A stretch of DNA of 40,282 bases. Origin: an uncultured Cellvibrionales bacterium. Lineage in GTDB: Bacteria > Pseudomonadota > Gammaproteobacteria > Pseudomonadales > Cellvibrionaceae. Under the pieces are notes generated by a model. The model made no database searches and had not been told where the DNA came from. It saw only the letters and a list, made by a program, of their open reading frames with translations. The stretch lies in contig CAJWCA010000003.1 of the NCBI GenBank assembly GCA_913020395.1, positions 1 to 40,282 of the forward strand, read 5' to 3'. A program made the translations under genes and the position numbers. Positions within the stretch are counted from its first letter, which is position 1, and each line of letters begins with the position of its first letter. Shown here piece by piece: positions 1-7,625 of the stretch.

Positions 1-31
1 TACAGCCCCGTCACACCTGCGTTGAGGTGCC

Positions 32-1258
32 TCAAGCCCGCCAAACGCCGCTGTCACACTCGGTGTAATCCATGGCTTGATAACACGCATCCACCAGTGT
101 CTGGCCCCGCTCGTTGAGCAAAATGCCATTGCCCATCTGGTTCATGTTATACCCAAAGCTCATTTTTGCCTCGGGATCCGCAAAACCAATCGAGCCGCCC
201 ATGCCCACATGCCCAAAGGCGGCATCAGACAAGCGGCAGCTCATGCCGGGTGCATCGGTCACCTTGCGGTTGTCCATGCTTTTCATAAAACCCAGGGCAA
301 ACCGGGTGGGAATCAGCAGTGTGGCGTCTTCGTGGGTCGCCATTGCCGTTCTCCCCATCCTCGATAGGGTATGTTCTGACACCAGGTCTCCCCCGCCGTT
401 GGCCAGGGGTTCATACATGCCCGCCAGCCCACGGCCATTGGTAATACCGCCCGCCGATCCGATTTCCGCTGCGTGAGTCTCCCGGTCATTAAATTTGGTA
501 TTGCCGCCGTTTAATAGAAACAGGTGTGAAGGCGATTCAGGGTCTGACTGCACGGTCTGAGAAAACCGGCTACGCAATGTCGCCTCGTCCGGCACATCGT
601 ATAACATCGGCGCGACACGGGTTTCGTGCTCTTCAGGGAGACCAATCCAGAAGTCCAGACCCAGCGGATCTGCCACTTCCTCTTGAAAAAACGCGCCCAG
701 TCGTTTGCCCGCCACCCGGTGAACCAACTCCCCCACCGTCCAGGCGAAGGTCATGCCGTGGTAACCCTGACGGGAGCCCGGCGCCCAAAAGGGAGCTTCG
801 TTCTCTACCAGGTCAACCATGTACTCATAGTCGTTGTAACCTTTTTCTTTCACCTTGGTACGCACATGGGGAACGCCAGCGGAATGATCCAATAACATCG
901 ATACTCGGGTATCTTCTTTGCCGTTGCTGGCGTATTCGGGCCAGTACTGCGAGACCGGGGCGTCGAGATCCAACAACCCTCGATCGGCCAGCAGGTGTGC
1001 ACACAGGGCGGTGGCCCCCTTGGTGCTGGAGAATACAACACTCAGGGTGTCGCGCTCCCAGGCGTCGCCACCGGGGGTTTTGTGCCCACCCCAGAGGTCC
1101 ACAACGGTTTTGCCTTCCAGCGTAATCGCAACATTCGCCCCCAATTCGCGTCGGGACTCAAAATTCTCGACAAATGCATCACAAACCCCCTGGAACTGCG
1201 GCTCGCAATACCCCTCTACCCGACCAGCAGAAGTCTCAATCAATACATTATTGCTCAT
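32..1258 (-). CDS. Serine hydrolase, beta-lactamase / EstB-type esterase family
   Basis: The protein has the serine beta-lactamase (class C / EstB esterase) fold. From the chosen start it is 408 residues. The nucleophile motif S-x-x-K is at about S77-S78-T79-K80 (FSSTKG), the second catalytic Tyr is probably in GYHGMTFAW, and the C-terminal HVGMGGSIGF stretch replaces the KTG motif, as is usual for the esterase-like members. No clear signal peptide follows the start, so it is probably cytoplasmic. A longer reading frame extends to 1342, but the segment before MSNNVL resembles no family N-terminus and ATG 1258 fits family length. It is divergent from nnrS with a shared promoter region. Substrate is unknown; an ester or a beta-lactam-like amide are both possible, and real antibiotic resistance is unlikely. 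Confidence 0.85.
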   Translation of the reverse strand: MSNNVLIETSAGRVEGYCEPQFQGVCDAFVENFESRRELGANVAITLEGKTVVDLWGGHKTPGGDAWERDTLSVVFSSTKGATALCAHLLADRGLLDLDAPVSQYWPEYASNGKEDTRVSMLLDHSAGVPHVRTKVKEKGYNDYEYMVDLVENEAPFWAPGSRQGYHGMTFAWTVGELVHRVAGKRLGAFFQEEVADPLGLDFWIGLPEEHETRVAPMLYDVPDEATLRSRFSQTVQSDPESPSHLFLLNGGNTKFNDRETHAAEIGSAGGITNGRGLAGMYEPLANGGGDLVSEHTLSRMGRTAMATHEDATLLIPTRFALGFMKSMDNRKVTDAPGMSCRLSDAAFGHVGMGGSIGFADPEAKMSFGYNMNQMGNGILLNERGQTLVDACYQAMDYTECDSGVWRA

Positions 1259-1403
1259 TAAGGCTGTCTCACTTTTTGTTCCCCCAACACCAGAAGACAG
1301 GAAGAATAAGGACAAGGCGCCTGAATGTACACTATTGACCACCCGCGCGTGATTGACTCAGGCCAATGTTTGGTCAATTAGCGCAGTCGGCACACCCGGC
1401 AAT

Positions 1404-1412
1404 TGCTATACT
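1404..1412 (+). promoter_or_regulatory. Extended -10 promoter element for nnrS
   Basis: TGCTATACT matches an extended -10 (TGnTATAAT) with one mismatch. Transcription from it would start near 1420, downstream of the earliest possible TTG codon (1353) and upstream of the TTG at 1458. It therefore supports the later start of nnrS. No convincing -35 is visible, as often for extended -10 promoters. Confidence 0.4.
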
Positions 1413-1457
1413 GAGCCGCTTCTTTTTCCTTCTTTCCAGATATACAGGGGCCCACTT

Positions 1458-2660
1458 TTGCTGAACATTGATGACAACCGCGTCGCGTTAACCATTAGCC
1501 CCATTCTCCGTTTGGCCTTCCGCCCCTTGTTTTTGGGCGGGGCCCTATTTTCCTGGCTGGCGATTGCCTGGTGGAGTTATTTCTGGACCTGGCCTCTGAA
1601 CTGGCAACCTTACGGTGGCGCGCTCTGGTGGCACGGTCACGAAATGATTTTTGGTTTTGGCAGCGCCATTATCGCCGGGTTTTTATTGACCGCAGTCCAG
1701 ACCTGGACAGGGGTTATCGGTTTGCGAGGCGCCCCTTTGGCCCTGTTGGCCGGCACCTGGCTGTTAGGGCGCCTGCTGCTGGCCTTCGACACCGGTCTGC
1801 CGCCTCTGCTGATTGCCATTGTCGACTGTTCATTTTTGTTATTCTCGGCCTTGGCCATGGCCTACCCCGTGATCAAAGTCAGGCAGTGGAAAAACCTGAT
1901 GTTTGTGCCCATGCTGGCACTCATGACCCTGCTGAACGCCGAGAGTCACTACGGTGCTCTGAACCATGACCCGGCATTGGCGATGCGTGCATTGCACGCA
2001 ACGATTCTGCTCATCACACTCATTATCGCCGTGGTTGGGGGGCGGGTGATTCCCTTTTTTACTGCCAATGCAACGGACTACACAAGAAAACCGAATATTT
2101 TGCTATTAGATGCAATTAGTCTGCTGAGCATTCTCACTCTGCTAGCCATGGCGGCGTTTGGCTTCTCTGAAGTTTCCAGTTTTTCACTGACTGTGGCGGC
2201 GGGAGTTGCGGCGGTGAGTAATGCCTGGCGATTTTTTCGCTGGGGCATTCAGGCCAGTTGGCATTCTCCCCTCTTGTGGTCTTTGCACTTGGCCTATTTA
2301 TTTTTACCGCTGGGCATGTTGGCTCTTTTGCTTTTTAGTTTAGATCTGGTTTCGCTCAGCATTGCCTTACACTGTTTTACGGTGGGGGCAATTGGGGGGA
2401 TGATTTTAGCGATGATATCCCGAGTTACATTGGGGCATACGGGACGCCCCATTCACGTTTTGCCCCGGGCGGTGCCAATTGCGTTTGTTGCGCTTTTTGT
2501 TGCAGTTTTGTGTCGGGTTTTGTTGACGGTAATTTTTCCGGGAGAGTCTCGTAGTTTGATTGCTGCTGCGGGGGTGTTTTGGTTGCTAGCTTTTGGTATT
2601 TACCTTTTTAATTATGGACCCATGTTGGTGAAAGTGCGGGCGGATGGGAGGCCGGGGTAA
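1458..2660 (+). CDS. nnrS: NnrS family membrane protein
   Basis: NnrS proteins are polytopic haem- and copper-containing membrane proteins tied to nitric oxide stress. The protein has about 12 hydrophobic helices; the first begins around residue 15 in the typical context SPILRLAFRPLFLGG. The motif WHGHEMIFGFGSAIIAGFLLTA and the later GGRVIPFFTAN are family signatures, with His residues expected to bind metal. The frame is open from a TTG at 1353, but TTG 1458 has an AGGGG ribosome-binding site about 8 nt upstream and lies below a candidate promoter. It gives 400 residues beginning at the conserved N-terminus, so I prefer it. No NO reductase, nitrite reductase or NO-responsive regulator is adjacent. 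Confidence 0.9.
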   Translation: MLNIDDNRVALTISPILRLAFRPLFLGGALFSWLAIAWWSYFWTWPLNWQPYGGALWWHGHEMIFGFGSAIIAGFLLTAVQTWTGVIGLRGAPLALLAGTWLLGRLLLAFDTGLPPLLIAIVDCSFLLFSALAMAYPVIKVRQWKNLMFVPMLALMTLLNAESHYGALNHDPALAMRALHATILLITLIIAVVGGRVIPFFTANATDYTRKPNILLLDAISLLSILTLLAMAAFGFSEVSSFSLTVAAGVAAVSNAWRFFRWGIQASWHSPLLWSLHLAYLFLPLGMLALLLFSLDLVSLSIALHCFTVGAIGGMILAMISRVTLGHTGRPIHVLPRAVPIAFVALFVAVLCRVLLTVIFPGESRSLIAAAGVFWLLAFGIYLFNYGPMLVKVRADGRPG

Positions 2661-2739
2661 TTGAGCGCGATTTTCTGGGACCTTCTGGTTTCCTGCTACA
2701 ATAAAAGGAGTGTTCGAATTTATACTGAGTAACTTTCAG

Positions 2740-3477
2740 ATGGAGCGAATCAAATTAACGGGTGCACTTTGCCTTTGCCAATGTCTCGTGGCGATAAATT
2801 GTCTCGCCTCGGAGGTTTTGGTTTTGGGTCATCAATCCATGCCCTTCTGTGGCATTGTCGACGGACGCAATACGGGCATGGCCGTGGAGATTCTGGAGGA
2901 AGCCAGCCGGTATGGGGGGCCTCAGTTCAGTTTTAATTTGAACATGTCGTGGTCTGATGCCCAAGCCAGTGTCCAGCGAGCGGGCAACACTGCCGTTGTT
3001 ATTATTCCCTTTACAAAAACACCCGAGAGAGTGAATAAGTTTACTTTTATTGCCCCCTTGTTTTCCCATCACATTCGTTTGAGCACTCTAGTACACACGC
3101 CACCCTTAACGTCGGTGGAGGGCGCGACGGATTTGGATGTTGGGGTGTTGCGGGGTAGCGCCATTATTCCAACGTTATCTCAGTTGGGTTTTACTAAATT
3201 GCATACGGCGACCCGAGCAGAACATGTCGCCAAGCTACTAAAATCCGGTCGCATTCAAGTGCAGGCGGAGTCTCAGTGGGTTGATACTTATCACTGGCAG
3301 TTGATAGGTGAAGATATTAGACGGCTTCAAATTGGGCCGACTGTCGGCCCAAATCTGGAGATCTACCTTGCCGGTAATCTTTCTTTTCCCAAAGAGACTA
3401 CGATAGAAATTCAGAACGCACTGAACAGAATGCGTGATGAAGGTAAGTTAGAAGAGATTCTCAAGCGGTGGCGCTAA
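2740..3477 (+). CDS. Periplasmic solute-binding-type protein (SBP_bac_3 family)
   Basis: The protein resembles the periplasmic domain of amino-acid ABC transporters and of two-component sensors. ATG 2740 gives a clear signal peptide (basic MERIK, hydrophobic core, cleavage near CLA-SE). Then come two alpha/beta lobes with the family-typical hinge phrases VLRGSAIIPTLSQLGF and the C-terminal NRMRDEGKLEEILKRW. A GTG at 2710 would add ten residues, but the GGAG before it is too close to serve that codon. It has about 245 residues. No permease or ATPase is adjacent, so it is an orphan binding protein; ligand unknown. A homologous orphan lies at 11946-12767. Confidence 0.8.
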   Translation: MERIKLTGALCLCQCLVAINCLASEVLVLGHQSMPFCGIVDGRNTGMAVEILEEASRYGGPQFSFNLNMSWSDAQASVQRAGNTAVVIIPFTKTPERVNKFTFIAPLFSHHIRLSTLVHTPPLTSVEGATDLDVGVLRGSAIIPTLSQLGFTKLHTATRAEHVAKLLKSGRIQVQAESQWVDTYHWQLIGEDIRRLQIGPTVGPNLEIYLAGNLSFPKETTIEIQNALNRMRDEGKLEEILKRWR

Positions 3478-3518
3478 AGGTTCGAAGACCGGAGCTCTAG
3501 TTCAGCCCGGACTCTGGC

Positions 3519-4601
3519 TTAGACCAGTCCATCAGGTACGCTTCCGTACATCTTGTACATATTGCTAATACCCAAGTCTTTTTGTTTCAAGTTCACAAAA
3601 AACTTCGCCGTTGTGACACCAAAGGGCATTTGCGCAACACCCGAATCTGTTCCCGTCGCCGCGATCACTGCAAATGGAGGCGTTTTATAAGGTTTAACTT
3701 TTTTCCCTTGCTCAGATCTGATCAGAGAGTCCGCCAACACCCCCCCCTGCACACTGGCAACATAACCATGTTTATTGACATCAAGTGCAGCACAATCACC
3801 TAAAGCATACAGGTTCTCATAGCCCTCAATTCTCATATAAGCATCTACTTTGATTAGACCGCTGCCATCAAGAACACCCGGAAGTTCGGCTTTCAAAAAC
3901 TCCGTATTGGGAAGCATCCCGACGCAGGCATAAGCTAGGTCGACCTGAAGCGTTTCATTACTCTTTGAGCAGCGGTAGACATCTACATCTTTCGCAAACC
4001 TACGGTTAAATTTGACTGTCACCCCCCTGTTGTTTAATTGCTCAAGTGCTTTACGCTGCGCTTTGGGTTTCAATGTGTCTAACAAAGCATCGCCAGAATG
4101 GGCCAAAGTAATGACTTTATCAGGAAAGGCGCTTGCAATCTCACCGGCCAATTCAACACCGACTACGCCGCCACCTATCACCAGCACCGATCTTGCAGAT
4201 GTAAGTTTTTGGTGATTGCCGGATATTTCATGGCTACGTTCAGAATAATCCAGTGCGGAAATCGACTTTGCCAATGGCAGCGAAGGGTAACGGCTTCCCG
4301 TCGAAATAATGGCGCGTTTGAAACGAATTATCTCTCCACTTGCAAGCTTGGCTTCTCGATCATTCAGCGACTCTATTGTGCCCTGAATAAATTCTCCTTC
4401 GATAAAATCACTATAGAGCTTACGAGGCATATTGCCAAAAAGCTTGGGATTGGCAACATTGCGCAGCATTGCAAATGTCACTTCAAAATAATTTTTCCTG
4501 TCAACCAAGGTCACGCTGACGCCGCTTTTGCTTAACTTCTGAGCAACGCCAACGCCCCCAAAACCACCACCCACGATAAGTACATCTGTTTGTTTGTTCA
4601 T
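3519..4601 (-). CDS. FAD-dependent NAD(P)H oxidoreductase (NDH-2 / AIFM2-like)
   Basis: This is a pyridine nucleotide-disulphide oxidoreductase fold protein of 360 residues. An FAD Rossmann motif GGGFGGVGVA is at residues 11-20, an NAD(P) Rossmann motif GGGVVGVELAGE near residue 142, and the FAD-closing ALGDCAA near residue 266. There is no CxxxxC redox disulphide. The size and the lack of a long C-terminal membrane helix fit AIFM2/FSP1-like or small NDH-2-like enzymes that reduce quinones, more than lipoamide-type reductases. ATG 4601 has AAAGG 7 nt upstream. It is divergent from a LysR gene with a perfect palindrome between them, so it is the likely target of that regulator. The electron acceptor is unknown. 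Confidence 0.8.
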   Translation of the reverse strand: MNKQTDVLIVGGGFGGVGVAQKLSKSGVSVTLVDRKNYFEVTFAMLRNVANPKLFGNMPRKLYSDFIEGEFIQGTIESLNDREAKLASGEIIRFKRAIISTGSRYPSLPLAKSISALDYSERSHEISGNHQKLTSARSVLVIGGGVVGVELAGEIASAFPDKVITLAHSGDALLDTLKPKAQRKALEQLNNRGVTVKFNRRFAKDVDVYRCSKSNETLQVDLAYACVGMLPNTEFLKAELPGVLDGSGLIKVDAYMRIEGYENLYALGDCAALDVNKHGYVASVQGGVLADSLIRSEQGKKVKPYKTPPFAVIAATGTDSGVAQMPFGVTTAKFFVNLKQKDLGISNMYKMYGSVPDGLV

Positions 4602-4660
4602 AACAACCTTTCTGTATAGAGACTAAATAAAAATTCAATTCACTTGAAGATGGCAAAAGG

Positions 4661-4687
4661 ATAACATTAGCTATTATCTAATGTTAT
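4661..4687. promoter_or_regulatory. Perfect inverted repeat, likely LysR operator
   Basis: ATAACATTAG and CTAATGTTAT form a perfect 10-bp inverted repeat around a 7-nt spacer, lying midway between the divergent oxidoreductase and lysR genes. It contains the T-N11-A core expected of a LysR-type recognition site. It is AT-rich, has no U-tract and sits upstream of both genes, so it is an operator and not a terminator. Confidence 0.75.
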
Positions 4688-4732
4688 TTCGTGATATCTA
4701 TAAAGATGTAAGCTTTCACCTAAGGAGATGGT

Positions 4733-5614
4733 ATGACACTCGACCAGCTTAAGTCCCTGCAGGCAATTGTTGAGGGGGGCTCCCTGAAAGTGGCCGCTCA
4801 AACTCTGCACCGAACACAGCCAACAATCAGCGTGGCTATCAAGAACCTTGAGGATGAGCTGGGATTAAAGATATTTGACCGCGACCACTATAGAAATAAA
4901 CTGACACCACAGGGAAAAGCACTCTATGAAAAGGCCAAGTTGGTTCTAGGGCAGGCACAGTCCTTTAAAACCCTGGCAAAGCAACTGGCCACCGGCGAGG
5001 AGCTCGAGGTGGGCATTGCGTTTACCTCTGCGATTCCCGTCTCACCGATCATCAGCACCATCAGGCAATGTAAAGAGCAGTTTCCTCGCACTCGGCTAGA
5101 GATCTATTCCAAAAATGGAACAGGCCCCTTGGACTTATTAGAAAACGGGCAAGCGTCTATTCTGATCATACCTTGGCTTAAAGACATTGAAAAATTTGAA
5201 TCCATGCACTTCATGAATGTGCGTTTTATTTCGGTGATTGCTGCAAACTCTCCAGTGTTACAAAAGTATGAGGTGGTTCCAAAATCGGTGATTAAAACCT
5301 ACCCACAGGTCATCATTAGCGGTCGCCAATCTTCGAAAAAAACCTATGGGATCATTGAAGGTGGGGATCAATGGAGAGTGAACGACTTCCAGACTAAAAA
5401 GGAAATCATCATGCAAGGCATGGGCTGGGGAAGCTTGCCGGAGCACTTGATAAAAGATGAACTGGCCCAGGGTTTATTAGCTCCCTTAAGGGTTGAAGGC
5501 GAGGTAGAGTCTCCAGGCATAGAGTTTCGCGTTGCCAGATTAAACGCTGAGCCTGTTGGCCCCGTTGCACAAAGACTGTGGCAGTTGTTTAGACAGGGGG
5601 CCAGTGAAAGTTGA
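4733..5614 (+). CDS. LysR family transcriptional regulator
   Basis: The N-terminal winged HTH covers residues 1-60 with the hallmark sequence MTLDQLKSLQAIVEGGSLKVAA and the recognition-helix region RTQPTISVAIKNLEDELG. A two-lobe effector domain follows from about residue 90. It has 293 residues, a normal family length. AAGGAG precedes the ATG by about 6 nt. It is divergent from the FAD oxidoreductase gene and probably controls it and itself through the 4661-4687 palindrome. The effector is not recognisable. Confidence 0.9.
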   Translation: MTLDQLKSLQAIVEGGSLKVAAQTLHRTQPTISVAIKNLEDELGLKIFDRDHYRNKLTPQGKALYEKAKLVLGQAQSFKTLAKQLATGEELEVGIAFTSAIPVSPIISTIRQCKEQFPRTRLEIYSKNGTGPLDLLENGQASILIIPWLKDIEKFESMHFMNVRFISVIAANSPVLQKYEVVPKSVIKTYPQVIISGRQSSKKTYGIIEGGDQWRVNDFQTKKEIIMQGMGWGSLPEHLIKDELAQGLLAPLRVEGEVESPGIEFRVARLNAEPVGPVAQRLWQLFRQGASES

Positions 5615-5646
5615 GACACTCCCTTCGAATAAAGGGAGATCTCAAC
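5610..5646. terminator. Long hairpin between convergent genes
   Basis: GTTGAGA (5610-5616) pairs with TCTCAAC (5640-5646), and CTCCCTT (5619-5625) pairs with AAGGGAG (5632-5638), leaving a small internal loop. The hairpin overlaps the lysR stop codon and lies in the gap before a convergent gene. It has no strong U-tract on either strand, so termination is likely but not certain. Confidence 0.5.
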
Positions 5647-5704
5647 ATCACCGAGAGGCAAAAACAGAGCAAAGGTAAAATTTTCTGTCCCGGCACCTCA
5701 GGTT

Positions 5705-6073
5705 TTAAATTACGCGCTCCAAGTGCCAAACTTTAGACACAATACACCAGCGGTCACCGTCTTTAACGAAGCTCAAATGGTCGACAAACACATTTTTGTG
5801 AGCACGCAGCCGTAGCTTTACTGTCGCGCAATCTTTCGACAACCAATCGATTAAAACAATTTCCTCTTCCCTTGCCTGGTTTTTACTGGCAGGCGAAGGC
5901 CTGGTAGCCACGTCATTACGAAAGTTGGCGATAGGATCAACCAATAGTGAACCCTCATCAACATCAAAAAGACTAGAGGATTTGTGAAATACCTGGTCGA
6001 GCAGCTCAACATCACAATGATAGATTGCGTCCAGGTAAGTGTTTATTGCTGTTAATAGTTCAGTCTCTTTCAT
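5705..6073 (-). CDS. NTF2-fold small protein (putative lumazine-binding / SnoaL-like)
   Basis: This 122-residue protein has the cone-shaped NTF2 fold pattern. It starts with a helical segment with the phrase INTYLDAIYHCDVELLDQVF, has a middle section with IVLIDWLSKDCATVKLRLRA, and ends in antiparallel strands LSFVKDGDRWCIVSKVWH. It best resembles the putative lumazine-binding (Lumazine_bd_2) subgroup. AGGAA lies 9 nt before ATG 6073. No signal peptide is visible. It is divergent from another NTF2-like gene. Enzymatic or ligand role unknown. Confidence 0.65.
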   Translation of the reverse strand: MKETELLTAINTYLDAIYHCDVELLDQVFHKSSSLFDVDEGSLLVDPIANFRNDVATRPSPASKNQAREEEIVLIDWLSKDCATVKLRLRAHKNVFVDHLSFVKDGDRWCIVSKVWHLERVI

Positions 6074-6162
6074 TTTTTGGTTTTCCTAAGCCGAATACAT
6101 CATCAGGGACCCCTATGCGCGGCCCAGAAACTGAATACTAGAGTGTTTGGTCTGGATTCAAT

Positions 6163-6201
6163 ATTGGCTGATAAGACACAATACGTTAATATTCAGCCAA
6201 T
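6163..6201. promoter_or_regulatory. Interrupted palindrome between two NTF2-like genes
   Basis: ATTGGCTGA (6163-6171) and TCAGCCAAT (6193-6201) are perfect inverted arms separated by 21 nt. A further partial half-site TGGCTA follows at 6205-6210. The arms are about two helical turns or more apart, consistent with a dimeric regulator or cooperative sites in the shared promoter region. The binding protein is unknown. Confidence 0.4.
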
Positions 6202-6296
6202 CTCTGGCTAGCGACTGCTTGCCCTGTGTCTATACTGTGTTGAACCAAGGTCCCTGCGATGGGCTTTCAATGAGTACCGTTAAAGGCGTACTACGT

Positions 6297-6698
6297 ATGG
6301 AAGGGGAAAACGGCGATATCATTAGGAAATACATTCAACAGGTTTGGCAAGCCGGTAACTATCGGGTTATTGATGAGCAGCTGGCACCGGATTTTGAGTT
6401 TTACGTCTCCATTACCAACGAGGTCAAAGACAAATATTGGTATTCCCGTTTTGTGCCGACAATGCGACAGCCCTTTGTGAACATAAAGGTAGAAGTGATT
6501 AGCTTGGTAGAGGGTGGCAATGATGTAGCGGTTTATTTCCGCATGAGCGGAAAACAAGTTGATAAAGCCTTTGGCATAGATTCTCAGGGCAAGCAGACCA
6601 TTATCGACATCATGTCTATTTTTGAACTAGAGGACGGTTTGATTAAGCGGTGCAGATCGGTGACTGACCTGGCGGGCCTGAAGGCGAAGCTAAAGTAG
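6297..6698 (+). CDS. SnoaL-like / ester cyclase family protein
   Basis: This small NTF2-fold protein of the SnoaL-like polyketide cyclase family shows the typical opening IIRKYIQQVWQAGNYRVIDEQLAPDFEFY and the later YFRMSGKQVDKAFGID and IIDIMSIFELEDGLIKRC segments. The frame is open from 6147. ATG 6297 (133 residues, AAAGG upstream) begins right at the conserved helix; ATG 6270 is a possible alternative adding nine residues. The SnoaL family contains enzymes and ligand-binding proteins, and no catalytic residues can be assigned here. It is divergent from the other NTF2-like gene, suggesting related use. Confidence 0.7.
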   Translation: MEGENGDIIRKYIQQVWQAGNYRVIDEQLAPDFEFYVSITNEVKDKYWYSRFVPTMRQPFVNIKVEVISLVEGGNDVAVYFRMSGKQVDKAFGIDSQGKQTIIDIMSIFELEDGLIKRCRSVTDLAGLKAKLK

Positions 6699-6770
6699 TT
6701 TAAACCACGCCTCTCGAGTTTTTCCAGCGAGCATTTTTAGTGCCTTGTCCGCCTGATGTGGCTCAGGCAC

Positions 6771-7526
6771 TTACTCAGGCGACGGCAATTCCAATACATA
6801 ATGATTCCCACTTTCTCGCTGAGCATAGATCTCGGCCAGAAAAAACTGCAGGCTCGCCACCTCTTCTATTTGGTGCTGTTGCCACAACGCCATCATTGCC
6901 GGGTGAAATACCTGGGTACGAATAATCCAGTTCAGCACAGGGCCAATAACAGGCAGTTTTGAACCGATTACAGCCTCCACTTTATAGACCGTTCCGCCAT
7001 TTTCTGCCCGATAGCTATGTCGTACTTGTCCAATTTCCATCCCGGCTGCTACGGGCACCGCTAACATACCCGCGTCCGAAAACTCCATCAGACGCGCTGT
7101 GCCTCGGCTATCATAGGGCCCGAACCACTCTTCGCGCATAATTGTCGCCCCCTGGGCCATGCCGGGCAAGCCACTGGGAGCGGCTTCCACCACCTGGATG
7201 CGACCATGCCCCACGGGGTGGAAAATGTGATAAAGCGGATAGGTAGTGCCATGGAGTGACACGGTTGATATTGGCAGCTGCTGATAGAACCACGCCACCA
7301 TTGTTGGAGTAATATCCCTTAGAAAAAGGTGTTCAACTTCTGCGTAAATTCGTCCATCGCGGCCGATTTCCCACTGAGTATGAGCACTGCGGTAATCCGG
7401 CAATACCCAGGGCAGATCTCTAGGCTTGTCCCGCTCCAGTGGACCCGGTGAAAACAACAAAAAACCGACCACTCCCAAAGGCACAAGCAAAAGAAGTGAA
7501 GTCAGTAACTTACGAAGTATTTTCAT
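6771..7526 (-). CDS. Membrane-anchored DAPG-hydrolase (PhlG) family protein
   Basis: The 251-residue protein begins with a single hydrophobic helix (about residues 6-26) followed by a Pro-rich linker, so it is probably anchored and periplasmic. The rest resembles the 2,4-diacetylphloroglucinol hydrolase domain, a Zn-dependent C-C hydrolase fold related to START/Bet v1-like folds. It shows TPTMVAWFYQQL, YHIFHPVGH (H103/H107), REEWFGP (E132/E133), VRHSY (H170) and HQIEE (H218, E222). The H-x3-E pair and the upstream His and Glu match the metal ligands I recall for PhlG. No phloroglucinol synthesis genes are near, so the substrate is probably another carbonyl compound. Family assignment is moderate; catalytic activity is inferred. 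Confidence 0.6.
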   Translation of the reverse strand: MKILRKLLTSLLLLVPLGVVGFLLFSPGPLERDKPRDLPWVLPDYRSAHTQWEIGRDGRIYAEVEHLFLRDITPTMVAWFYQQLPISTVSLHGTTYPLYHIFHPVGHGRIQVVEAAPSGLPGMAQGATIMREEWFGPYDSRGTARLMEFSDAGMLAVPVAAGMEIGQVRHSYRAENGGTVYKVEAVIGSKLPVIGPVLNWIIRTQVFHPAMMALWQQHQIEEVASLQFFLAEIYAQRESGNHYVLELPSPE

Positions 7527-7588
7527 CGAGAGGTATGTGTATCCAATAGTGTCAATCTGGAGTACTTAAGCCATTGCGGCGGTCAGAA

Positions 7589-7616
7589 ACCGTATACCGC
7601 ACGAGCGGCATACGGT
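7589..7616 (-). terminator. Hairpin downstream of the universal stress gene
   Basis: ACCGTAT (7589-7595) pairs with ATACGGT (7610-7616) and CCGC with GCGG, closing an ACGA tetraloop, with one internal mismatch. It sits just beyond the stop codon of the gene ending at 7626. On the minus strand only a short U run (UUU) follows, so it is a weaker terminator or an mRNA 3' stabiliser. Confidence 0.55.
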
Positions 7617-7625
7617 CCTAAATGA

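Noticed and set aside
1353-1457. TTG 1353 as the start of nnrS
   Set aside because: The extra 35 residues are not part of the family, and the candidate promoter and AGGGG site support TTG 1458.
6739-6771. Inverted repeat AGTGCCT...AGGCACT as a terminator
   Set aside because: On neither strand does a U-tract follow the stem; the T-run lies on the wrong side. It may be fortuitous.
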